Shown here: piece by piece, positions 22,811 to 34,290 of the stretch | Numbering within the stretch: the stretch's first letter is position 1 | Layout: the number at the start of each line of letters is the position of its first letter | Assembly: GCF_033807715.1 (NCBI RefSeq) | Contig: NC_084599.1 | Location: forward strand, 14,606,625-14,670,624 | Length of the DNA stretch: 64,000 nt | Direction of reading: 5' to 3' | From: Cololabis saira | Taxonomy: Eukaryota > Chordata > Actinopteri > Beloniformes > Belonidae | Program-made: the position numbers and the translations under genes | The notes under the pieces: model-generated | The model's input: the letters and a program-made list of their open reading frames with translations, nothing else | What the model was told of the DNA's origin: nothing | Database searches by the model: none

Positions 22811-23010
22811 GTATAACCACAGTCCTGACGATGACCACCCTCAGTACTGTGGCCAGGACGTCATTACCCAGAGTGTCTTATGTCACCGCCATGGATCTTT
22901 TTGTCACTGTTTGCTTCCTGTTTGTCTTTGCTGCCCTAATGGAGTACGCAGCGTTAAATTACTACTCAAAGAGCATCCGAGGGCCCATGTGCATAGAAAC
23001 TAAAAGACTG
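22811..23010 (+). CDS. gabrg3: gabrg3 exon (200 bp): TM2, TM3 and start of cytoplasmic loop
   Basis: Encodes (G)[19 protein letters not shown], then [20 protein letters not shown] and [13 protein letters not shown], then a short loop start ending ETKRL. It completes the pore helix [15 protein letters not shown] of the anion channel and the third membrane helix. Followed by GTAAGA. The frame ends on a full codon, fitting the next exon. Confidence 0.93.
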
Positions 23011-24271
23011 GTAAGAAAGAATGTCTTGTGATTCATTTATGTGGGTCTCGTAATACTCAGGATCAGTGTTAGCCTCTCTTTTAGTACCTCTAAATAATCA
23101 ACTGAGTGAAAGTGAAGGGAAATAATGAAATGCATATTGAGGTGATGCCCTTATGTACAGGATTTCAGCTGCACATTTTAAGAGCAGCTTTTCTGTGATA
23201 GTGCTGGACTTTTGCATTCACAGTACTGAAATGAGAAAGGTGCCCAGGGTTGAGATGATGGGATGTTGCTCTTCATAAGCTTTTATGATAAGACTGTTGC
23301 TATTTTAAGGAACACTGCATCACTCTGACGGGCATGGTGCACTCTCACATCTTAAGTTGCGCACAGAAACACTAAAGTTGTCGTCCTACAACTTTATTGC
23401 AAGTTAAAAAAAACTGAATAAGAAAAAACCTTAAGTGTTTCACAGAGGTGGCGATCTCTGTTTTTACTTTCAGCGTTTATGTGCAGTTATGAAAAAGCCT
23501 TGTTTTTTTATTGATTATTTGCAGTCTTCAAACAATGTACACCCTTTTCAAACACTGTACATTGTTTGGTGCCTAAGGTTTTACTAAGATACAGCGGGCA
23601 GCACCAGCAGAAGCAGACTGGGGGTCTAGGTAAGACCACCCGCCTTGACCTGTTTGGGAGAAGTAGGACAGAAGAGTAACCCATGAATAGTTAGAAAACT
23701 GTGGAAAAGTGCTCAGTGCTTGATGGGACGTCCCCCAGAAGTCTCTTCCCATGGTACTGGGAACTGGTTCCACATAGGAAAGCCTGATAAGTGAAGGATC
23801 TCTCTGTTGGAACCAAAATGAAGCCTGCAGTTCTGAGCAATGTGTTCTGTTGGGATAATATGGCACTGCAAGGTCTTTAAGGTACAATGGAGCCTGATCA
23901 TTAACAGCTTTTTATGTGAAGAGAAGGACTTTAAATTATATTCCTGATTTAACAGAAGCAAACAAAAGCTAGAATTGTAGAACTAAAACTCCTGCTAGAG
24001 CTCATGTTGCTGCAGCATCAGAACATTTTTTAAGTATAGGTCATTCATAAGAATAAAGGGCAAAAAATAGAAAATAATAAGATAGATAGATGGGATATGT
24101 TTTTTCTGTAATAATATTTGTTCAAAAATTGAAGCATACTGTAGCTCTGTCACTGTCAAACATCCTTGAAAGCAAGAAGCTTTTTTATGGTAAACAGCCT
24201 TTTTATTTGATATCTGGATCTGGTGCTCCCTAAGTTTTACACTGTACATGAATGCCCTTCTGTTGCTCCAG
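23011..24271. other. Last gabrg3 intron, no extra exon found
   Basis: I looked for an additional loop exon because mammalian gamma-3 has a longer M3-M4 loop. I saw no splice-flanked candidate that keeps the frame. Frames at 23573-23961 on the minus strand have no recognisable product. Confidence 0.4.
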
Positions 24272-24553
24272 AACTACTCTGTGTTGGATATGAGGTCTCC
24301 TCCACATACTGTCGTCGCTTTCAACAACTCCACGTACTGGCAGGACTTTGAAGAGGCTTGTGTCTATGAGTGTCTGGAAGGAAAAGACTGCCAGAGCTTC
24401 TTCTGCTGCTTTGAGGAATGTAAAGAAGGCGCATGGAGGAAAGGACGCGTCCACGTAGATCTGCTCGAGCTGGATGCATACTCACGTGTCTTTTTTCCCA
24501 CTTCTTTCTTGCTTTTCAACATCGTCTACTGGGTAGGCTATCTCTACCTTTAA
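24272..24553 (+). CDS. gabrg3: gabrg3 last coding exon: loop, TM4 and stop
   Basis: Follows TTGCTCCAG. Encodes NYSVLDMRSPPHTVVAFNNS, then VYECLEGKDCQSFFCCFEEC, then a basic stretch (WRKGRVHVDLLE) and the fourth membrane helix (RVFFPTSFLLFNIVYWVGYL) to a TAA stop at 24551-24553. The ECL-GKDC-SFFCC cysteine cluster is typical of gamma subunits and is the palmitoylation and GABARAP-binding region in gamma-2 (family knowledge). The ending YWVGYLYL matches gamma-3. Confidence 0.95.
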   Translation, partial: NYSVLDMRSPPHTVVAFNNSTYWQDFEEACVYECLEGKDCQSFFCCFEECKEGAWRKGRVHVDLLELDAYSRVFFPTSFLLFNIVYWVGYLYL

Positions 24554-24635
24554 TACACTGTTTGCCGCCTGTTTTGGGTTCAAAAGGAAGACTGCACAGT
24601 TAAAAAGTGAATTTAGATAAGAATATAAGACACCA

Positions 24636-24641
24636 AATAAA
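24636..24641 (+). promoter_or_regulatory. gabrg3: Candidate gabrg3 polyadenylation signal
   Basis: An AATAAA hexamer lies 83 bases after the stop codon. Other signals further downstream are possible. Confidence 0.35.
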
Positions 24642-27600
24642 AAATGTTCAGTGGTACCAGGAGCAGTGACCTGGACGTGAAAACAGATTTAATGAGACAG
24701 AGGCCTGAAGTGCCTGAAAGAGATTTCCACCTCTGTGACTTCAGGTGTGACAATACCACACACGACTGTACGAAGTCAGAACCGAGTGTGTGCTGATTTG
24801 TAGACAAAGAGAGAGATGTGCTTGATTTCTTGATGAGGAAATCAGCTTGTGTTGTAGGAAAAGTGTTATCCAGCCATCAGTCAAATCCAGAAGATGAAAA
24901 TCCAAGGACATTCAAACCATTCATAGTGCCTTCCTATGGAGGGGTAGATCTTATCTGCAGCAAAAATCAGGGAAAAATAATTTACAAGAAAGTGAAAGAG
25001 CCTGGCTTTGACTGATTACGGCTGTTCTCATGCACAGCTTTGAATTACACATAAAAACACATGGAGGGTGATTATGGTCTTAGAATTTAATTGTGACTGT
25101 ATGCCTTTAGACATGACTCATCCTTCTTTTCTGCAAAACTGTAAGTGCTGTCAGGTATAATTTATTTTTCTCTCTAAGAGTTAAGCTAACCTGATATGTC
25201 TATATTCAGTGGTACAAGGTCAGTTCTTTTATGGTTTTTTTATTTGTTTTTACTTGGGGCAGAATCTCGAAAGGCTTTTACTTAGTTTCTGCACAGGTGG
25301 CGTAGAACAACAACGTCATGTTGCCTGAAGTGAAGAAACCTTTTTCTGAATGAAAAAAAAAGCCCTCTGATAGAAATCAAGTTTTTAGCTTGACCAAAAA
25401 GACGTTTTCATGTCACGAGTAAAAATTGTCCATCAAAGTTGTGGTTGTGGATATCTGCTTCACACATCAGTGTCAGAAAGGCGAGGGCAGATAGCTTGTA
25501 TGTATCATGTGTGATAAGTGATTAATTACAGATCCTGTTCAAACATGTACAACTAAATTACAACAATACTAGAAATATTTTGATTAAAGAAAGAATTTGC
25601 TGTGTACAATTTTTAAGTACACATATTTTTAGAGCAATGATAAATGTTGAGGTCTGAGTTTAGGACCCAAACAAAAGAGCTGGTCTCATGCAACCCTTGT
25701 AGCAGCACTGATGAGTCACACACACCTGATTAACAGGTGTATTATTTAACATGTGAAAGCTTTCAAATATTTAAATCTTTGGTCAATACAGATAAAACCA
25801 AGGTTTGTTATATTTACCATCTGCACTGACAACGATAGATGTTTTCTGAGTTTTTTGAGAAATGTTACTCTTCTACATATTTCCCATCAAGCACTAGACA
25901 GATCTCTTAGCACACAACAGGACCATCAAATAGGCAGGAAATGAAATTAATTATTTCACCTGTTAAAATAACCCAATTTACATATAATGGCTGCCATTTG
26001 TAGACTACTGCAGGCGCACTGGCACGTATTATTAGGCTCATTCAGCTTTGTTTGTGTGCCAACTCTTGTTTTAATGCCTCAGACAATTGAACATTACCCC
26101 AAAGAGGTCGTTGCACAATTGGAGGCAGAGTTATTGTTTCAATATGGACTGTCTGTATCATAATTTGATTTCTCTGTGTTCAGACTTGGCATTAGTAACT
26201 GTTGAATTGCCTTAGCGTAGAGCACCCTGCTGAGAATAACACCATAAAGACATCTTTACCTCTGATTAAAAGCAGCAGCGTGGTGAGTACTCCACTTCAG
26301 CAAAGACTGCTCTTTCGCCTTAGGCTGTAAACTGAAGTGGAACTTTTTATATCCTTTTTGTTTTTTAAATCAGCTTTTCTCGTTCTCTTATATCTGCCAA
26401 ATACTTCACACGTGTGATCTGTCATTTGTGTTTTCAGGCAAGTATTACAGTATATAGATATGTTTTTGTAAGTATGAAGTGTGCGTTTGTAGATGTGAGC
26501 TGTTCTGTGAAACTTAAAGATGGATAAGATGTATAATATGGCAGGTGCTTTTAAATTTGTGGCGTAAATAGCAGGTACCAGGGTTGATGCTGCGTTCACA
26601 TTGTGGCAAAATCCTGCTGATATGAAGCTGATTGGTCCCTATTTAAGTATTTGAAATCAACAGTACACGCAGCAAGCACTGCTGCAACGTGCTGCCTGCT
26701 GGGCTTGCAGACAAAAGCAGCACTCATAGCAAATCTTCTTTTGTAATTTTGTTTGGCATTTATACTTCTTAATGCACTGCATAATAACCACAAAGGTTAA
26801 CCTGCCTCTTTTGGGAGTTTTTGGCCACAATGTGAATGCAAGATTGTACTTACAGAGCACATGTGTGATCTGTTTTTTGTTTAGTTTTTTTTACAATGTC
26901 TGTGGATTTATTGGTCTGTTCTGTCCAGATGTTTCAGTTTTAAAACCCCCTTCTAATTACAGATGCAGGGTAATGCAATATGGTACTCTGAGTGGTGCTT
27001 TAATTGTCATTAAATATTGCATTATTATGTACGAATAAAAAGTGATTTCAAAAATACACATGCACATATAGAGCCATATTATGTAGATAAGCCTTTTCAT
27101 TTAATTGGATAATGGCTTCATTGAGCGCCAGAATTCTGTCTCCCAGATGAGACAAGATATTTCTCACTTCATATAATAGCCATCAGTGGTGGCTGTTACA
27201 TTAGCTGTAATGGCAAATGCCATATTATGTTGCCATGGCAATTCATATTGGCCTTGGAAGTGGTCCAGGTGTTTCAAAAATTAGAGTGGTAGATTGGAGC
27301 AGTTGAAAATACTGTTTTCTTCATGTTCAAACTTCTTTAATAGGTGGTAGGATAAAGGCTTTTTATTGATTTCTCACACAAAAAGATTTTTCTCAACTTT
27401 TTTTGCATCACAAGGGCTCAAAAAATCCTCTGTGCACAAGTGTTGGATACAGTAAAGACGCCACAAAACACCCAGCTGCGGCACTTCACCAGTGGTAGGG
27501 AAAACCAGGCACTATGTTAAAAAAAGACAGGCAGCCCCATTACTGATTTATGATATTATTTGTGTAATTTCTTTTTTGCATGTGGCACTTGATTAAAATT

Positions 27601-27878
27601 TCAGCCATGTGTTGAGTTGAGGGCAGAACAGAGTTTCTGACATGCACTAGCCGGGTTGATTGTTCTAACTTTTATAAAAAGTGTCCAGGTTGACACATTC
27701 AGATATCCTGCGATAAATGTAAATGTAAACTGAGAGGGGCTTCATCAGATTCTTTGTTAACTGGTTTCGGACCTGTTGACTTGTGTCAAACTGCTGACTG
27801 ATACCGTTGTAGAACAACAACCCCTTAACCAAAGCGCATCATTTGGAAAATTACTCCATAAGCACCAAACTTGTTCTA
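24642..27878. other. Intergenic DNA, no gene seen
   Basis: A/T-rich sequence between the 3' ends of the two convergent genes. Overlapping minus-strand frames at 26297-26860 show no domain. I see no element ends here. Confidence 0.4.
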
Positions 27879-27882
27879 TTAA

Positions 27883-29161
27883 AGGGGACATATTATGGCA
27901 TTTAATGTATATTTTAAACAGGCCTTGAATGTCTTAAAAACAATCTAAAGCTTGTTTTTTCTACCTAAATCAGAAATTCAGCCTCTGGGCCATGTCTATA
28001 GTTTTACGGATAATAAAGCCTTTTTCTGTGCTTCATTTTCAGGGCGGTGGGGGCTATGATAATGAGGCTCTGCGCTGATTGGCTGCTTGAATGACGTGTA
28101 GCAGGGGAGGAGACAAAGCGTCGCTCCGGGCGGGCAGAAGAGCAGCGGCTGCGTAGCAAAGCGTGTCCACAGTTCTGCGTTAAATCGACACGTACCCTAC
28201 GCCGTAGGCTCTGCGTTGGTGTAACGCGGAACCATAAATCAGCCTTTAGTCACCTCGTCTGCAAACAGGAAGATTGAATTTAATTCTAAACAGGTACACC
28301 ACAGTTATTTACTCCGATTCCTCATCATTTCACTTCTTATGTTACAAGACAAATGAATCATGTTAACTGTAAAGAAATCACAACACTGAATTTTCACAAA
28401 TGGCAACTTTATTGTTAAAATATATAAATAAAATGTATGCACTATTGCTGGCTCAAGGAAGGACCGCGCGTCTTCTGAATGTGAACAGCTCCAGGTGCTT
28501 GAAAGATCTGAAACCACAGAAGAAAAATGTATTACGGTACTAATAGAGCCCCGAGCCCGGGGCTCCTCGACGTCCCGGTCTGTGAGCAGCCCCCACAGCT
28601 CCGTGTGCGGCGCCGGGGCCCTGGAGCTAAGCTAAATACTTAGCCCTTGCAAAGATCATACAACCGCAACCCCACGGCGGGCGCCCGGCGCACAGATCGG
28701 CTCCGGGGCGCATCCTCTGCGCATCGTCGGTTACCGGGGATCAAACCGACAGATTTGGCTGAAAATCTCGGAGGGTGAAGCTGATCCGACTTGGGACGGA
28801 CCCCTGAGGACCCAGCTCCAAAACCACCCGGGAACCTGGAATATTTAACCCGGATCCGCTCCGCCGCGGCGCCGCGTCCGACTGGCTCAAGGAAGGACCG
28901 CTCCAGCAGCGGAGAGAGCTGGTTGTGGGCGTGGTTTCAGCAGCGGAGGCCAAACCTCTGCGCCTCGGGTGACGTCAACCTAGGCGCAGATTTTCATCGG
29001 CTCAAAAAAAATCACGTGACACTGGGGGATTCTGTAAGGCGGGGGTCAAAGACCTTGCAGAAATTCATGGTATTTTGTCTCCCCTGTGCTGGCAGGGTGA
29101 GGGGAGACCACTTTATATATGTTAAAACAAGAAAAAACGTGTTTTTCATAATAGGTCCCCT
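27883..29161. mobile_element. TTAA-bounded TIR element, long copy with CpG-rich core
   Basis: Ends AGGGGACATATTATGGCATT and (inverted) AGGGGACCTATTATGAAAAA sit between TTAA at 27879-27882 and 29162-29165. The outer parts match the 508-bp copy at 9314-9821. The core 28100-29000 is very CpG-rich (for example GCGCCGGGGCC, GCGGGCGCCCGGCGC). It also holds a truncated relative of the 144-bp MITE, ending at 28247. ORFs at 28741-29165 on both strands have no known domain. Confidence 0.65.
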
Positions 29162-29165
29162 TTAA

Positions 29166-30201
29166 ATATTCTTTTTCATCCAAGTATGAGTGTTTTTTTG
29201 TTATGATATAATCACACATGACTAAAAGGACAGCAACTAGGGAAGACTTGTCCTTCACCACAAACACAGACAGCATCACTCGATTGCACCAGCCGAGACT
29301 GGCTGCAAACAAGGTTGCAAGTAAGTTCAACTCTCCGCCGATTGCCAAGAGCTGCAGTTGAGTCAAGTGATGGGAAGACCATTTGTTTTGTTGTTGTTTT
29401 TGAATCATACTTGCACACAACCACTTAATCTTATAGAAGCTGCCAGGTTTCCGGGACACTAAGAACTTTACATGATGAACTTTTAATCAGTGGTTAGTAG
29501 TTTTCTTCTTATTTTCTGTAATAGCAGATTCCAGTGTTGGACTTGCACATTCACCAAGTGATTTCACACTTAAATCATATGGACCAGTCCCTTTACAATT
29601 GCACCGTAAATGGTTTCCCTCTTGCTAAGAGAGCATCTGCTCTAAAGACAGAGCTAGAGATGACTAAACGCAGCTCTGAGAGCTAAGATCAGCCAAAATC
29701 ACAGCTGTCGGCTTTTTAAATGATCAATCAATAAGAAACATGTTAAAATTCCAACATGAGAAGTACAGTTTGGCTGTTAGAGCAGGTATTGTGGTTTTTA
29801 TTTGGCAATACACTAAATACCACATTAGCCCTGATTTGTTAATTGCCATTTGATTGTAGAATAAAAGTGCTGTATAAAGAGTGAATACTGTATATGCTGA
29901 GTAAGCAGCACTGTATCATAGGATTAAAGGAGAAGAGGAAATTAGAAAGCATATTGTAAAAAGCAATGAAGAAGCAGGGTAACATTTACTGTAGGCTTCA
30001 CTTGTGCAAAGTTTTCATCTCATCCATGTGTGGACTGAAATATAAACTTCACAATACAATGATAATTCACAAATCAAGAATAGGCACAAAGATATAATTT
30101 TATTGAGAAAAAATAAAGTCATAGATATAATAACAAATGGCTTTTTTTAACTGTAACAGATTATATCCAACTTGCTTGAGAGCCGCACGGTCCTGAATCA
30201 T
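29166..30201. other. Intergenic DNA, no gene seen
   Basis: No element end or coding signal beyond short chance frames. Confidence 0.4.
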
Positions 30202-30538
30202 TGTCACAGTTTGGTATTTAGTTCCTGTTTTATTTTGAAACCCTGTGTCTTTGTGTTTCAGTTACGTCTTGACTTCCCTTGTTCCCATCTGCCCTGATCG
30301 TGTGGACCTGTGTCTCGTCAAGCCTTCTGTGTATATTGTGTCCTGTCTTTCCCCGCTCCCCGCTGGTCCGTACCGTTTCCACCCCACTTGTGTCCTGTCA
30401 GGTTTTTTAAGCCTTTGTGTTTTTTTGGTTAACCCTGCTATGCAGTGCTTTTGGTTTGTTTTTGCTACAATAAATCACCTTTTTTGGAACTCCTGCGTCT
30501 CTCCTGCATTTGGGTCCAAAATCCAGCACTCCGTGACA
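30202..30538 (+). repeat. Solo-LTR-like repeat, copy A
   Basis: Begins TGTCACAG and ends CTCCGTGACA. Near the end it carries AATAAATCACC, then CTCCTGCATTTGGGTCC, the layout of fish gypsy-type LTR 3' ends. It shares blocks such as TCCCTTGTTCCCATCTGCCC and CTGTGTCTCGTCAAG with copy B at 55423-55736. No flanking duplication was found. The 101-residue frame over it is not a gene. Confidence 0.5.
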
Positions 30539-31787
30539 TATTTCCTGTAAATTCTTTTCCACATGTTTCTCCAACTGGACAGCACACATTTCAGTAGGAT
30601 CTTTCCAGAAACTGGGAAAACAAAGGATGTAAATAGGAAGCTTGGATTTGATCCCAGGCCAGTGTTTGGATGTGTGCTGCTCCGGGCTGAACCGGTGAAC
30701 CAGCTCTGGGTCATCTGTGCTGAGGATGAACAGCTTGAACTGGCATCTACTGGACTGAGATGGTGAAAGACAATGAACCGATCTTTCTGTCACCAGTGTA
30801 CTTTGTAATTATCTTGCAGTGCATTTCTTTTATGTTTTTGTGAGTTTTGTCACTTATACACAGATCCTCACAGCATCATAGCAGTCTTGGTAACTCTAAG
30901 TACCGGTACAATTATCTAAGTGGAACCACTATACTGACTCTAAGGAACATTCAGTATTTTGGTGAAAATCAAGCCAAAGACCTCCGTTTAGTCTGTTCAG
31001 TGAAGCTGAAGTTCATTTTAGGGAAATTGTCTGGGGGGGGTTACAGAAAGGTTTCCATGTATTTAGTGAAGTACTGAGGTACTTTTGAATAGATACGTAC
31101 GTTTTTAACAGCTATAATTATCCTAGCAGTGTTCTACGGTGGTTGGTATCATCTTCCAGTTTGTATGCTGTTGCATTATATGTGTTATAAACGCTGTGTA
31201 AAGAGGCTTAGACAGGCATCTCTATTACCGTCCTCAATGTATGCTTGAACCACAAACTTTCGCTATCAATGGACTTTAACAGCTGGGATATTTTTCTTTT
31301 AGATGCATTCACTCCTGCCGAAATAATCAACTGTATACTTTTTCTTGCTTATTCTTTTCACATTTGTGGCTCCAGAGTATCATACGGAGACATCCCATGT
31401 TCAGCGGTGTGGTGTCCTGTGTTCGGGGTTGTTTTTACAATATTGCTCCTTTTGCTGCAGCATCTACAAACCCACATTATTTTTAAATTCAAAATGTGCA
31501 TAACCACCAGATATAACTGAATAAAGATGTTTTTCATAAATGCATATCAGTGTAGTCATTTTGAGAGTTGTGCAGACCTTGATGACATGCTGAGGGGTGA
31601 TCATTACTTAGAACCAGGTTTGTTGAAGAAGGGACACATGCAGGCGTACTTCGGGACCGGGGCCTCTCTGTTCAAAATTATTCTTTATTGTAATCAATAG
31701 GTCAGTTTTCTGGATTCAAAGTACAAGCCCAATTCCAAAAAGTTGGGATGCAGTATAAATTGTAATTAAAAACATTTATTTGCAAAT
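30539..31787. other. Intergenic DNA, no gene seen
   Basis: Short frames only. From about 31727 (CAAGCCCAATTCCAAAAAGT) a dispersed repeat begins, which continues after the small inserts at 31796-31990. Confidence 0.4.
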
Positions 31788-31795
31788 CTCATAAA

Positions 31796-31869
31796 CTCCA
31801 TCCATCCATTTTCTTTACCCGCTTTATCCTTTGCAGGGTGACGAAACCACTAAGCCACTGTACTGCCCC
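31796..31869 (-). mobile_element. 74-bp deleted copy of the GGATGG-tailed repeat
   Basis: On the minus strand it reads GGGGCAGTACAGTGGCTTAG at its head and GGGTAAAGAAAATGGATGGA at its tail. An exact 8-bp duplication CTCATAAA flanks it (31788-31795 and 31870-31877). Head and tail of the 5560-5945 type of repeat are joined with the middle removed. Confidence 0.65.
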
Positions 31870-31904
31870 CTCATAAACCCATACTTTATTAACAATAAAA
31901 CATA

Positions 31905-31990
31905 CCCCCGTGACCCTGTACAGGATTAAAACGGGTATAGAAAATGGATGGATGGATGGATGGATGGATGGATGGATGGATGGATGGATA
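31905..31990 (+). repeat. GGATGG-tailed repeat end with GATG microsatellite
   Basis: GTGACCCTGTACAGGATTAA, then GGGTATAGAAAATGGATGG, runs into about eleven GATG units ending near 31989. It is the tail of the same family as 31796-31869 but inserted in the opposite direction. Confidence 0.6.
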
Positions 31991-32430
31991 AACAACATAT
32001 CAATGAACAATCTGCAAAATGATCAAAAAATTGAGGGACAATCTTCAAAGCGCAACTCATTAATTCTTAGGTCTTGTTAACACATAGTATAGTAACTTTG
32101 TCCCCCCAAAAAAAAACATTCATTGGGTATACATAAAAAATATGAACATTTTTTTGTTCTGTTAGGCAAGTCCATTTTGCAGATAGGAGATTTTGCTTTC
32201 CTGCCATCGATATCAGATGTGGAAACTGAGACATTTTGTCATTTTGTGAAATATATGAGCTCATTTTGAATTTCATGGCAGCAACACATCTCAAAAAAGC
32301 CTGAAGAGGGAAATGTTTAGCATTGCTCAGCATCTCCTCTTCTTTTACCAGATGCCTGTAAAATCTGGGAAGTGAGGAGACCAGTTCAGCACCTGGACTC
32401 TTCTCCCACGAAGCCATGCTGTTCTGACGG

Positions 32431-33960
32431 ATGCAGATTGTGGTTTAGCATTGTCTTGCTGAAATATGCAAGGCTTCCCTGAAAGAGGCGTTGCCTGGAT
32501 GGGACTGTATGTTGCTCATATGTTAATTCTCTAACGATGTATTTCATTTCTATACTTGAATTATGCACATGTGGAGTATAATACAGGTGGATATCCTTAA
32601 GTTTAAAATGGTTAACTTAAAATCTTCATTGGCTGCATTATCACACTATTCACATTGATTACAGTCACAATATAATCCAATCAACTTTATCACAAAAGCA
32701 AAAATCTCCGCTTGTGTTCTTGTTCAGCATTTCTGCATTTATGTCTCATAAAACGCCATTAATAATTCAGTAACATTTCAAATCAAAATGTCCTGAAAAG
32801 ATGATGTAAATACTTTGTGAAGTGTTGTTAGATTTAAATGCTGTCCATTCATAAGGTTTAGTTCCCCTTTTGTTAGAAGAAGTTTCTCCCTCCTTTCTCC
32901 ACTCCAAAACAATAATTTATCCTTTTTTTATCGGTCTCAACCATTGTGTGAGAAAAAGATATGCTCACATCTGTTGAGTCTTAACACAGTAATGTGACAT
33001 TTTAGATAATGCGGTTATTAGCTTGTCTTTGTTTTTTTTCTTCTTTTTAAGAGTTAAATGAGAAAATGAATGCAGCTCGTGTATCCATGCATTAACTACA
33101 GAGATGGAGGGATGGGGATTAATTGGTTTACCATGAAGACAGAAGGCAGGAAGAAACTGCCATCAACACGACTCACCCTCAGCTCACAGTTAACATTTTA
33201 AATCTCATTTGTTTAATGTGGACTCATGCTGCAAACTAAAAACAGTAAATTTACCCGAGGATTCAAGGGTGTCAGGAGAGTCCACAAATCTCCGAATTGT
33301 GTTTCCAAATTTGAAAGCTTGACTAGGTTCCAGCTCACCTCACCAACCTCCCCACCAAAACTATGAATAAATCAGATTTGATTTATTTATTAATGAATAT
33401 AAAATTATAGTTAGAGGGAGACTACGGTCTCATTGTCTGGTTGCATGCTCTGGAGCATCAGCCCTGTCTGTTGTCTCATCTTCATGGGGCTGTTTCTACC
33501 AACAATGATGATGGTGATGATTGTTGGAGGAAGAGCTGCTCCTCAGACGGGGGAGCGTCACTGCGATCTCAGTCAGTACCGTAGAAGATCCCGGAGGTTT
33601 TCAGGGTTTACTGTGCCACATTCTTCTCCCACTCAGAGTTCAGATGTCCACAGACTCAACGTATGAGAAACAAATGGCTGAGTCCAATACGTCCACATAT
33701 CTGCATCGCAATTCAATAAATTGCACCACTCATCAAGCTCACCAAGATGAGGAATGGATAATTACAACATGTGACAATATTTCAGAAGTATCCATCTTCA
33801 TAATCTCTGTTAATGAATACACAAAGTTCCTTTGGTCACATTTTGTCCTACCATCTTCTCTGGGAGTCTGGGTGCCTCCCCCATCCCTTGCTGTGGTTTA
33901 TGGTTTGGCAATTAGCAGGAAGAGACAAAGTATTTTGGTTGTATACTTTGAAAATTCAAC
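32431..33960. other. Intergenic DNA, no gene seen
   Basis: A/T-rich, short frames only. The 206-residue frame starting at 33521 is meaningful only in its last third, where it runs into the gag relic. Confidence 0.4.
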
Positions 33961-33969
33961 TACACTAGT

Positions 33970-34290
33970 AAGCGAGGGGATAGTTTGTGGCACAGTAGAT
34001 GATGCACTCAGAGAAAGGTTGCTCAGAGAGACCGGGCTCACCTTGGACAAGTGCATCAGTATGTGCAGAGCAGAAGAAACCACTCGAGCAACAAGCAAGC
34101 GAGCTTCGGAGAGGGGAAAGAACAGTGCATGTAATACATAAAGATGGGAGGAAAAAGAAAACATTGAACAAACAAAAAGACCTAAAAGAAAGACCTGCAG
34201 AGTTCAAATGTGGAAAATGTGGAGGCAGCCACAGGCCAAAATCATGTCCTGCATTTAGAAAATCCTGTAACAACTGAGGAAGGAGCAATC
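33970..34290 (+). pseudogene. Gypsy-type LTR retrotransposon gag relic
   Basis: One frame (to 34141) reads IVCGTVDDALRERLLRETG, then LTLDKCISMCRAEETTRA, a phrase typical of fish Ty3/gypsy gag proteins. Another frame (33999-34277) ends with a CCHC-type zinc knuckle, CGKCGGSHRPKSC. The two halves are in different frames, so the gene is broken. No protease or RT is visible downstream. Confidence 0.65.

Larger units (their letters stand above)
1567..24553 (+). other. gabrg3: gabrg3 gene span (5' part outside window)
   Basis: Gene-level entry for the GABA-A receptor gamma-3 subunit. Six exons were found at 1567-1787, 12244-12326, 16828-16965, 19852-20004, 22811-23010 and 24272-24553. Spliced, they give 1077 nt with consistent phases, i.e. 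358 residues plus a stop. Sizes of 221, 83, 138 and 153 are the classic exon sizes of GABA-A subunit genes. The assignment to gamma-3 rather than gamma-1/2 rests on the exon-4 wording ([32 protein letters not shown]) and on the end of the protein (LELDAYSRVFFPTSFLLFN, YWVGYLYL). The signal peptide and about the first hundred residues lie upstream. Confidence 0.93.
31727..32430. repeat. Dispersed repeat interrupted by two short inserts
   Basis: CCAATTCCAAAAAGTTGGGA at about 31732 and TGTGGAAACTGAGACATTTT at about 32218 are phrases I know from a common fish repeat of uncertain class. The element is split by the inserts at 31796-31869 and about 31905-31990. Confidence 0.4.

Noticed and set aside
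30245..30793. 101- and 128-residue frames
   Set aside because: They cover the LTR-like repeat and its flank; similar frames recur in copy B at 55433, as expected for a repeat.
33521..34141. 206-residue frame as a host gene
   Set aside because: Only the last third has recognisable text (gypsy gag) and the zinc knuckle is in another frame.
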